Source of the DNA: Parietaria judaica
Lineage: Eukaryota; Streptophyta; Magnoliopsida; Rosales; Urticaceae
Assembly: GCA_954871525.1 (NCBI GenBank)
Contig: OX940863.1
Location: 43,572,501-43,636,500, forward strand
Reading direction: 5' to 3'
Length of the DNA: 64,000 nucleotides
In this document: piece by piece, positions 52,401 to 63,343 of the stretch
Layout: each line of letters begins with the position of its first letter
How positions within the stretch are numbered: the stretch's first letter is position 1
Position numbers and translations under genes: made by a program
Notes under the pieces: model-generated
Seen by the model: the letters and a program-made list of their open reading frames with translations, nothing else
What the model was told of the DNA's origin: nothing
The model's database searches: none

Positions 52401-55400
52401 ATCCGTTCTAGATGAAATTTGAGTTGCTAGACCTTCGTTAGTGTGGTATTGTTATAAATTGGTTTAGTTTTGGCATTAAAAGTTTTTGGAGCTCTCGTTA
52501 AACCCAGTTTCAACAATTAATGCGTGCTCCAAAAAAAACTGAGTCTTTTTCCCATTTTGCGCGAAAGAACCCTAATTAAACGATATTTTAAACAAAAAAT
52601 GAACTTCCAAATGCTAAACAATGTGTAATTGTATCACATTTACTTATTTTAATCCCTAAATAGCGAAACACTATCTCGTAGTTTCTATATGAAGCCGTTA
52701 ATGGGTTAAAATCTTTACCGAAAAATGTTAAAAATTGGATTTCTTGCGAGAGCAAATACGATCCGTTCTTGAAAAAATTTGAGTTGCTAGACCTTTGTTA
52801 GGGTGGTATTGTTATAAATTGGTTTAGTTTTGGCATTAAAAGTTTTTGGACCTCTCTTTAAACCCAGTTTCAACAATTAATGCGTGCTCCAAAAAAAACT
52901 GAGTCTTTTTCCCATTTTACACGAAAGAACCCTAATTAAATGATATTTTAAACAAAAAATGAACTTGCAAATGCTAAACAATGTGTAATTGTATCACATT
53001 TACTTATTTTAATCCCTAAATAGCAAAGCACTATCTTGTAGTTTCTATATGAAGCCGTTAATGGGTTAAAATCTTTAACGAAAAGTGTTAAAAATTGGTG
53101 TTTCTTGCGAGAGAAAATACGATCCGTTCTTGACGAAATTTGAGTTGCTAGACCTTCGTTAGGGTGGTATTGTTTTAAATTGGTTTAGGTTTGGCATTAA
53201 AAGTTTTTGGAGCTCTCTTTAAACCCAGTTTCAACAATTAATGCGTGCTCCAAAAAAAACTGAGTCTTTTTCCCATTTTGCGCGAAAGAAACCTAATTAA
53301 ACGATATTTTAAGCAAAAAATGAACTTCCAAATGCTAAACAATGTGTAATTGTAACACATTTACTTATTTTAATCCCTAAATAGCGAAGAACTATCTCGT
53401 AGTTTCTATATGAAGCCGTTAATGGGTTAAAATCTTTACCGAAAAGTGTTAAAAATTGGTTTTCTTGCGAGAGAAAATACGATACGTTCTAGACGAAATT
53501 TGAGTTGCTAGACCTTCGTTAGGGTGGTATTGTTTTAAATTGGTTTAGTTTTGGCATTAAAGTTTTTGGACCTCTCGTTAAACCCAGTTTCAACAATTAA
53601 TGCGTGCTCCAAAAAAAACTGAGTCTTTTTCCCATTTTACGCGAAAGAACCCTAATTAAACGATATTTTAAACAAAAAATGAACTTCCAAATGCTAAACA
53701 ATGTGTAATTGTAACACATTTACTTATTTTAATCCCTAAATAGCGAAGCACTATCTCGTAGTTTCTATATGAATCCGTTAACGGGTTAAAATCTTTACCG
53801 AAAAGTTTTAAAAATTGGTTTTCTTGCGAGAGAAAATACGATCCGTTCTAGTCGAAATTTGAGTTGCTAGACCTTCGTTAGTGTGGTATTGTTATAAATT
53901 GGTTTAGTTTTGGCATTAAAAGTTTTTGGAGCTCTCTTTAAACCCAGTTTCAACAATTAATGCGTGCTCAAAAAAAAAACTGAGTCTTTTTCCCATTTTA
54001 CGCGAAAGAACCCTAATTAAACGATATTTTAAACAAAAAATGAACTTCCAAATGCTAAACAATATGTAATTGTAACACATTTACTTATTTTAATCCCTAA
54101 ATAGCAAAGCACTATCTCGTAGTTTCTATATGAAGCCGTTAATGGGTTAAAATCTTTACCGAAAAGTGTTAAAAATTGGTTTTCTTGCGAGAGAAAATAC
54201 GATCCGTTCTAGATGAAATTTGAGTTGCTAGACCTTCGTTAGTGTGGTATTGTTATAAATTGGTTTAGTTTTGGCATTAAAAGTTTTTGGAGCTCTCGTT
54301 AAACCCAGTTTCAACAATTAATGCGTGCTCCAAAAAAAACTGAGTCTTTTTCCCATTTTGCGCGAAAGAACCCTAATTAAACGATATTTTAAACAAAAAA
54401 TGAACTTCCAAATGCTAAACAATGTGTAATTGTATCACATTTACTTATTTTAATCCCTAAATAGCGAAACACTATCTCGTAGTTTCTATATGAAGCCGTT
54501 AATGGGTTAAAATCTTTACCGAAAAATGTTAAAAATTGGATTTCTTGCGAGAGCAAATACGATCCGTTCTTGAAAAAATTTGAGTTGCTAGACCTTTGTT
54601 AGGGTGGTATTGTTATAAATTGGTTTAGTTTTGGCATTAAAAGTTTTTGGACCTCTCTTTAAACCCAGTTTCAACAATTAATGCGTGCTCCAAAAAAAAC
54701 TGAGTCTTTTTCCCATTTTACACGAAAGAACCCTAATTAAATGATATTTTAAACAAAAAATGAACTTGCAAATGCTAAACAATGTGTAATTGTATCACAT
54801 TTACTTATTTTAATCCCTAAATAGCAAAGCACTATCTTGTAGTTTCTATATGAAGCCGTTAATGGGTTAAAATCTTTAACGAAAAGTGTTAAAAATTGGT
54901 GTTTCTTGCGAGAGAAAATACGATCCGTTCTTGACGAAATTTGAGTTGCTAGACCTTCGTTAGGGTGGTATTGTTTTAAATTGGTTTAGGTTTGGCATTA
55001 AAAGTTTTTGGAGCTCTCTTTAAACCCAGTTTCAACAATTAATGCGTGCTCCAAAAAAAACTGAGTCTTTTTCCCATTTTGCGCGAAAGAAACCTAATTA
55101 AACGATATTTTAAGCAAAAAATGAACTTCCAAATGCTAAACAATGTGTAATTGTAACACATTTACTTATTTTAATCCCTAAATAGCGAAGAACTATCTCG
55201 TAGTTTCTATATGAAGCCGTTAATGGGTTAAAATCTTTACCGAAAAGTGTTAAAAATTGGTTTTCTTGCGAGAGAAAATACGATACGTTCTAGACGAAAT
55301 TTGAGTTGCTAGACCTTCGTTAGGGTGGTATTGTTTTAAATTGGTTTAGTTTTGGCATTAAAGTTTTTGGACCTCTCGTTAAACCCAGTTTCAACAATTA

Positions 55401-58400
55401 ATGCGTGCTCCAAAAAAAACTGAGTCTTTTTCCCATTTTACGCGAAAGAACCCTAATTAAACGATATTTTAAACAAAAAATGAACTTCCAAATGCTAAAC
55501 AATGTGTAATTGTAACACATTTACTTATTTTAATCCCTAAATAGCGAAGCACTATCTCGTAGTTTCTATATGAATCCGTTAACGGGTTAAAATCTTTACC
55601 GAAAAGTTTTAAAAATTGGTTTTCTTGCGAGAGAAAATACGATCCGTTCTAGTCGAAATTGTAGTTGCTAGACCTTCGTTAGTTTGGTATTATTATAAAT
55701 TGGTTTAGTTTTGGCATTAAAAGTTTTTGGAGCTCTCTTAAAACGCAGTTTCAACAATTAATGCGTGCTCAAAAAAAAAACTGAGTCTTTTTCCCATTTT
55801 ACGCGAAAGAACCCTAATTAAACGATATTTTAAACAAAAAATGAACTTCCAAATGCTAAACAATATGTAATTGTAACACATTTACTTATTTTAATCCCTA
55901 AATAGCAAAGCACTATCTCGTAGTTTCTATATGAAGCCGTTAATGGGTTAAAATCTTTACCGAAAAGTGTTAAAAATTGGTTTTCTTGCGAGAGAAAATA
56001 CGATCCGTTCTAGATGAAATTTGAGTTGCTAGACCTTCGTTAGTGTGGTATTGTTATAAATTGGTTTAGTTTTGGCATTAAAAGTTTTTGGAGCTCTCGT
56101 TAAACCCAGTTTCAACAATTAATGCGTGCTCCAAAAAAAACTGAGTCTTTTTCCCATTTTGCGCGAAAGAACCCTAATTAAACGATATTTTAAACAAAAA
56201 ATGAACTTCCAAATGCTAAACAATGTGTAATTGTATCACATTTACTTATTTTAATCCCTAAATAGCGAAACACTATCTCGTAGTTTCTATATGAAGCCGT
56301 TAATGGGTTAAAATCTTTACCGAAAAATGTTAAAAATTGGATTTCTTGCGAGAGCAAATACGATCCGTTCTTGAAAAAATTTGAGTTGCTAGACCTTTGT
56401 TAGGGTGGTATTGTTATAAATTGGTTTAGTTTTGGCATTAAAAGTTTTTGGACCTCTCTTTAAACCCAGTTTCAACAATTAATGCGTGCTCCAAAAAAAA
56501 CTGAGTCTTTTTCCCATTTTACACGAAAGAACCCTAATTAAATGATATTTTAAACAAAAAATGAACTTGCAAATGCTAAACAATGTGTAATTGTATCACA
56601 TTTACTTATTTTAATCCCTAAATAGCAAAGCACTATCTTGTAGTTTCTATATGAAGCCGTTAATGGGTTAAAATCTTTAACGAAAAGTGTTAAAAATTGG
56701 TGTTTCTTGCGAGAGAAAATACGATCCGTTCTTGACGAAATTTGAGTTGCTAGACCTTCGTTAGGGTGGTATTGTTTTAAATTGGTTTAGGTTTGGCATT
56801 AAAAGTTTTTGGAGCTCTCTTTAAACCCAGTTTCAACAATTAATGCGTGCTCCAAAAAAAACTGAGTCTTTTTCCCATTTTGCGCGAAAGAAACCTAATT
56901 AAACGATATTTTAAGCAAAAAATGAACTTCCAAATGCTAAACAATGTGTAATTGTAACACATTTACTTATTTTAATCCCTAAATAGCGAAGAACTATCTC
57001 GTAGTTTCTATATGAAGCCGTTAATGGGTTAAAATCTTTACCGAAAAGTGTTAAAAATTGGTTTTCTTGCGAGAGAAAATACGATACGTTCTAGACGAAA
57101 TTTGAGTTGCTAGACCTTCGTTAGGGTGGTATTGTTTTAAATTGGTTTAGTTTTGGCATTAAAGTTTTTGGAGCTCTCGTTAAACCCAGTTTCAACAATT
57201 AATGCGTGCTCCAAAAAAAACTGAGTCTTTTTCCCATTTTACGCGAAAGAACCCTAATTAAACGATATTTTAAACAAAAAATGAACTTCCAAATGCTAAA
57301 CAATGTGTAATTGGAACACATTTACTTATTTTAATCCCTAAATAGCGAAGCACTATCTCGTAGTTTCTATATGAATCCGTTAACGGGTTAAAATCTTTAC
57401 CGAAAAGTTTTAAAAATTGGTTTTCTTGCGAGAGAAAATACGATCCGTTCTAGTAGAAATTTGAGTTGCTAAACCTTCGTTAGTGTGGTATTGTTATAAA
57501 TTGGTTTAGTTTTGGCATTAAAAGTTTTTGGAGCTCTCTTTAAACCCAGTTTCAACAATTAATGCGTGCTCAAAAAAAAAACTGAGTCTTTTTCCCATTT
57601 TACGCGAAAGAACCCTAATTAAACGATATTTTAAACAAAAAATGAACTTCCAAATGCTAAACAATATGTAATTGTAACACATTTACTTATTTTAATCCCT
57701 AAATAGCAAAGCACTATCTCGTAGTTTCTATATGAAGCCGTTAATGGGTTAAAATCTTTACCGAAAAGTGTTAAAAATTGGTTTTCTTGCGAGAGAAAAT
57801 ACGATCCGTTCTAGATGAAATTTGAGTTGCTAGACCTTCGTTAGTGTGGTATTGTTATAAATTGGTTTAGTTTTGGCATTAAAAGTTTTTGGAGCTCTCG
57901 TTAAACCCAGTTTCAACAATTAATGCGTGCTCCAAAAAAAACTGAGTCTTTTTCCCATTTTGCGCGAAAGAACCCTAATTAAACGATATTTTAAACAAAA
58001 AATGAACTTCCAAATGCTAAACAATGTGTAATTGTATCACATTTACTTATTTTAATCCCTAAATAGCGAAACACTATCTCGTAGTTTCTATATGAAGCCG
58101 TTAATGGGTTAAAATCTTTACCGAAAAATGTTAAAAATTGGATTTCTTGCGAGAGCAAATACGATCCGTTCTTGACGAAATTTGAGTTGCTAGACCTTCG
58201 TTAGGGTGGTATTGTTATAAATTTGTTTAGTTTTGGCATTAAAAGTTTTTGGAGCTCTCTTTAAACCCAGTTTCAACAATTAATGCGTGCTCCAAAAAAA
58301 ACTGAGTCTTTTTCCCATTTTACACGAAAGAACCCTAATTAAATGATATTTTAAACAAAAAATGAACTTGCAAATGCTAAACAATGTGTAATTGTATCAC

Positions 58401-58662
58401 ATTTACTTATTTTAATCCCTAAATAGCAAAGCACTATCTTGTAGTTTCTATATGAAGCCGTTAATGGGTTAAAATCTTTAACGAAAAGTGTTAAAAATTG
58501 GTGTTTCTTGCGAGAGAAAATACGATCCGTTCTTGACGAAATTTGAGTTGCTAGACCTTCGTTAGGGTGGTATTGTTTTAAATTGGTTTAGGTTTGGCAT
58601 TAAAAGTTTTTGGAGATCTCTTTAAACCCAGTTTCAACAATTAATGCGTGCTCCAAAAAAAA

Positions 58663-59022
58663 CTGAGTCTTTTTCCCATTTTGCGCGAAAGAAACCTAAT
58701 TAAACGATATTTTAAGCAAAAAATGAACTTCCAAATGCTAAACAATGTGTAATTGTAACACATTTACTTATTTTAATCCCTAAATAGCGAAGAACTATCT
58801 CGTAGTTTCTATATGAAGCCGTTAATGGGTTAAAATCTTTACCGAAAAGTGTTAAAAATTGGTTTTCTTGCGAGAGAAAATACGATCCGTTCTAGTCGAA
58901 ATTTGAGTTGCTAGACCTTCGTTAGTGTGGTATTGTTATAAATTGGTTTAGTTTTGGCATTAAAAGTTTTTGGAGCTCTCGTTAAACCCAGTTTCAACAA
59001 TTAATGCGTGCTCCAAAAAAAA
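58663..59022 (+). repeat. Chimeric P2/P3/P4 monomer (N164) in a shortened HOR unit
   Basis: Where a P2, P3 and P4 are expected, a single monomer is found. Its left part is P2 (GCGCGAAAGAAACC, TTTTAAGC, GAAGAAC, AAGTGTTAAA). Near 58884-58898 it reads CGATCCGTTCTAGTCG, as P3. At its end it has CTCTCGTTAAA, as P4. The following monomer is P5. Two monomers (about 720 bp) are therefore missing with register kept. Two switch points in one monomer suggest gene conversion or two successive unequal exchanges. Confidence 0.82.
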
Positions 59023-60104
59023 CTGAGTCTTTTTCCCATTTTGCGCGAAAGAACCCTAATTAAACGATATTTTAAACAAAAAATGAACTTCCAAATGCTA
59101 AACAATGTGTAATTGTATCACATTTACTTATTTTAATCCCTAAATAGCGAAACACTATCTCGTAGTTTCTATATGAAGCCGTTAATGGGTTAAAATCTTT
59201 ACCGAAAAATGTTAAAAATTGGATTTCTTGCGAGAGCAAATACGATCCGTTCTTGAAAAAATTTGAGTTGCTAGACCTTTGTTAGGGTGGTATTGTTATA
59301 AATTGGTTTAGTTTTGGCATTAAAAGTTTTTGGACCTCTCTTTAAACCCAGTTTCAACAATTAATGCGTGCTCCAAAAAAAACTGAGTCTTTTTCCCATT
59401 TTACACGAAAGAACCCTAATTATATGATATTTTAAACAAAAAATGAACTTGCAAATGCTAAACAATGTGTAATTGTTTCACATTTACTTATTTTAATCCC
59501 TAAATAGCAAAGCACTATCTTGTAGTTTCTATATGAAGCCGTTAATGGGTTAAAATCTTTAACGAAAAGTGTTAAAAATTGGTGTTTCTTGCGAGAGAAA
59601 ATACGATCCGTTCTTGACGAAATTTGAGTTGCTAGACCTTCGTTAGGGTGGTATTGTTTTAAATTGGTTTAGTTTTGGCATTAAAAGTTTTTGGAGCTCT
59701 CTTTAAACCCAGTTTCAACAATTAATGCGTGCTCCAAAAAAAACTGAGTCTTTTTCCCATTTTGCGCGAAAGAAACCTAATTAAACGATATTTTAAACAA
59801 AAAATGAACTTCCAAATGCTTAACAATGTGTAATTGTAACACATTTACTTATTTTAATCCCTAAATAGCGAAGAACTATCTCGTAGTTTCTATATGAAGC
59901 CGTTAATGGGTTAAAATCTTTACCGAAAAGTGTTAAAAATTGGTTTTCTTGCGAGAGAAAATACGATACGTTCTAGAAAAAATTTGAGTTGCTAGACCTT
60001 CGTTAGGGTGGTATTGTTTTTGAATTGGTTTAGTTTTGGCATTAAAGTTTTTGGAGCTCTCGTTAAACCCAGTTTCAACAATTAATGCGTGCTCCAAAAA
60101 AAAA

Positions 60105-63100
60105 CTGAGTCTTTTTCCCATTTTACGCGAAAGAACCCTAATTAAACGATATTTTAAACAAAAAATGAACTTCCAAATGCTAAACAATGTGTAATTGTAA
60201 CACATTTACTTATTTTAATCCCTAAATAGCGAAGCACTATCTCGTAGTTTCTATATGAATCCGTTAACGGGTTAAAATCTTTACCGAAAAGTTTTAAAAA
60301 TTGGTTTTCTTGCGAGAGAAAATACGATCCGTTCTAGTCGAAATTTGAGTTGCTAGACCTTCGTTAGTGTGGTATTGTTATAAATTGGTTTAGTTTTGGC
60401 ATTAAAAGTTTTTGGAGCTCTCTTTAAACCCAGTTTCAACAATTAATGCGTGCTCAAAAAAAAAACTGAGTCTTTTTCCCATTTTACGCGAAAGAACCCT
60501 AATTAAACGATATTTTAAACAAAAAATGAACTTCCAAATGTTAAACAATATGTAATTGTAACACATTTACTTATTTTAATCCCTAAATAGCAAAGCACTA
60601 TCTCGTAGTTTCTATATGAAGCCGTTAATGGGTTAAAATCTTTACCGAAAAGTGTTAAAAATTGGTTTTCTTGCGAGAGAAAATACGATCCGTTCTAGAT
60701 GAAATTTGAGTTGCTAGACCTTCGTTAGTGTGGTATTGTTATAAATTGGTTTAGTTTTGGCATTAAAAGTTTTTGGAGCTCTCGTTAAACCCAGTTTCAA
60801 CAATTAATGCGTGCTCCAAAAAAAACTGAATCTTTTTCCCATTTTGCGTGAAAGAACCCTAATTAAACGATATTTTAAACAAAAAATGAACTTGCAAATG
60901 CTAAACAATGTGTAATTGTATCACATTTACTTATTTTAATCCCTAAATAGCGAAACACTATCTCGTAGTTTCTATATGAAGCCGTTAATGGGTTAAAATC
61001 TTTACCAAAAATTGTTAAAAATTGGTTTTTCTTGCGAGAGAAAATACGATCCGTTCTTGACGAAATTTGAGTTGCTAGACCTTCGTTAGGGTGGTCTTGT
61101 TTTAAATTGGTTTAGTTTTGGCATTAAATTTTTTTGGAGCTCTCTTTAAACCCAGTTTCAACAATTAATGCGTGCTTAAAAAAACTGAGTCTTTTTCCCA
61201 TTTTACGCGAAAGAACCCTAATTAAATGATATTTTAAACAAAAAATGAACTTCCAAATGCTAAATAATGTGTAATTGTATCACATTTACTTATTTTAATC
61301 CCTAAATAGCGAAGCACTATCTCGTAGTGTCTATATGAAGCCGTTAATGGGTTAAAATCTTTACTGAAAAACTGTTAAAAATTGGTTTTCTTGCGAGAGA
61401 AAATACGATACGTTCTAGACGAAATTTGAGTTGCTAGACCTTCGTTAGGGTGGTATTGTTTTAAATTGGTTTAGTTTTGGCATTAAAGTTTTTGGAGCTC
61501 TCGTTAAACCCAGTTTCAACAATTAATGCGTGCTCCAAAAAAAACTGAGTTTTTTTCCCATTTTACGCGAAAGAACCCTAATTAAACGATATTTTAAACA
61601 AAAAATGAACTTCCAAATGCTAAACAATGTGTAATTGTAACACATTTACTTATTTTAATCCCTAAATAGCGAAGCACTATCTCGTAGTTTCTATATGAAT
61701 CCGTTAACGGGTTAAAATCTTTACCGAAAAGTTTTAAAAATTGGTTTTCTTGCGAGAGAAAATACGATCCGTTCTAGTCGAAATTTGAGTTGCTAGACCT
61801 TCGTTAGTGTGGTATTGTTATAAATTGGTTTAGTTTTGGCATTAAAAGTTTTTGGAGCTCTCTTTAAACCCAGTTTCAACAATTAATGCGTGCTAAAAAA
61901 AAAAACTGAGTCTTTTTCCCATTTTACGCGAAAGAACCCTAATTAAACGATATTTTAAACAAAAAATGAACTTCCAAATGCTAAACAATATGTAATTGTA
62001 ACACATTTACTTATTTTAATCCCTAAATAGCAAAGCACTATCTCGTAGTTTCTATATGAAGCCGTTAATGGGTTAAAATCTTTACCGAAAAGTGTTAAAA
62101 ATTGGTTTTCTTGCGAGAGAAAATACGATCCGTTCTAGATGAAATTTGAGTTGCTAGACCTTCGTTAGTGTGGTATTGTTATAAATTGGTTTAGTTTTGG
62201 CATTAAAAGTTTTTGGAGCTCTCGTTAAACCCAGTTTCAACAATTAATGCGTGCTCCAAAAAAAACTGAATCTTTTTCCCATTTTGCGCGAAAGAACCCT
62301 AATTAAACGATATTTTAAACAAAAAATGAACTTGCAAATGCTAAACAATGTGTAATTGTATCACATTTACTTATTTTAATCCCTAAATAGCGAAACACTA
62401 TCTCGTAGTTTCTATATGAAGCCGTTAATGGGTTAAAATCTTTACCAAAAATTGTTAAAAATTGGTTTTTCTTGCGAGAGAAAATACGATCCGTTCTTGA
62501 CGAAATTTGAGTTGCTAGACCTTCGTTAGGGTGGTCTTGTTTTAAATTGGTTTAGTTTTGGCATTAAAATTTTTTGGAGCTCTCTTTAAACCCAGTTTCA
62601 ACAATTAATGCGTGCTTAAAAAAACTGAGTCTTTTTCCCATTTTACGCGAAAGAACCCTAATTAAATGATATTTTAAACAAAAAATGAACTTCCAAATGC
62701 TAAATAATGTGTAATTGTATCACATTTACTTATTTTAATCCCTAAATAGCGAAGCACTATCTCGTAGTGTCTATATGAAGCCGTTAATGGGTTAAAATCT
62801 TTACTGAAAAACTGTTAAAAATTGGTTTTCTTGCGAGAGAAAATACGATACGTTCTAGATGAAATTTGAGTTGCTAGACCTTCGTTAGGGTGGTATTGTT
62901 TTAAATTGGTTTAGTTTTGGCATTAAAGTTTTTGGAGCTCTCGTTAAACCCAGTTTCAACAATTAATGCGTGCTCAAAAAAAACTGTGTCTTTTTCCCAT
63001 TTTGCCCGAAAGAACCCTAATTAAACGATATTTTAAACAAAAAATGAACTTCCAAATGCTAAACAATGTGTAATTGTAACACATTTACTTATTTTAATCC

Positions 63101-63343
63101 CTAAATAGCGAAGCACTATCTCGTAGTTTCTATATGAATCCGTTAACGGGTTAAAATCTTTACCGAAAAGTTTTAAAAATTGGTTTTCTTGCGAGAGAAA
63201 ATACGATCCGTTCTAGTCGAAATTTGAGTTGCTAGACCTTCGTTAGTGTGGTATTGTTATAAATTGGTCTAGTTTTGGCATTAAAAGTTTTTGGAGCTCT
63301 CTTTAAACCCAGTTTCAACAATTAATGCGTGCTCCAAAAAAAA
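60105..63343 (+). repeat. Domain 10: derived tetramer, about 1440 bp (N168-N176)
   Basis: Starts are 60105, 60466, 60826, 61185, 61545, 61906, 62266, 62625 and 62984. The unit is P3, P4, a P5/G' chimera and an H'/P2 chimera. It occurs twice (60105-61544 and 61545-62983), and a third P3 follows. Shared private markers prove copying as a block: CTGAATC at 60826 and 62266, and GGTGGTCTTG near 61095 and 62535. The P5/G' chimera starts GCGTG or GCGCG with GAAACAC and continues with ACCAAAAATTG. The H'/P2 chimera has GTAGTGTC and ACTGAAAAACTG, then CGATACG and CTCTCGTTAAA. The tetramer is thus a pentamer in which P5-P1-P2 were replaced by two fusion monomers. Confidence 0.85.

Larger units (their letters stand above)
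44976..60104 (+). repeat. Domain 9: pentamer HOR P1-P5, 1801 bp (N126-N167)
   Basis: Six complete units start at 47495, 49296, 51098, 52899, 54700 and 56501. The P1 marker TTTAACGAAAAG recurs at 47670, 49471, 51273, 53074, 54875, 56676 and 58477, spaced 1801-1802 bp. P1 has TTTACACG, AAATGATA, CTTGTAG and GGTGTTTC. P2 has GCGCGAAAGAAACC, GAAGAAC, CGATACG and CTCTCGTTAAA. P3 has GTTAACGGG, AAGTTTTAAA and TAGTCG or TAGTAG. P4 has CAATATG, GCAAAGC and TAGATG. P5 has GCGCG, GAAACAC, GGATTTC and GAGCAAAT. A seven-monomer version precedes the run (44976-47494). After it come a shortened three-monomer unit (58302-59382) and the first P1-P2 of another. This is the most regular part of the window and probably the most recently amplified. 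Confidence 0.92.

Noticed and set aside
59933..60205. Minus-strand open frame of 90 codons, the longest here
   Set aside because: Same cause as the 61-codon frame, plus private changes near 59980 and 60020 that remove further stops. It is not kept in any sister P2/P3 pair.
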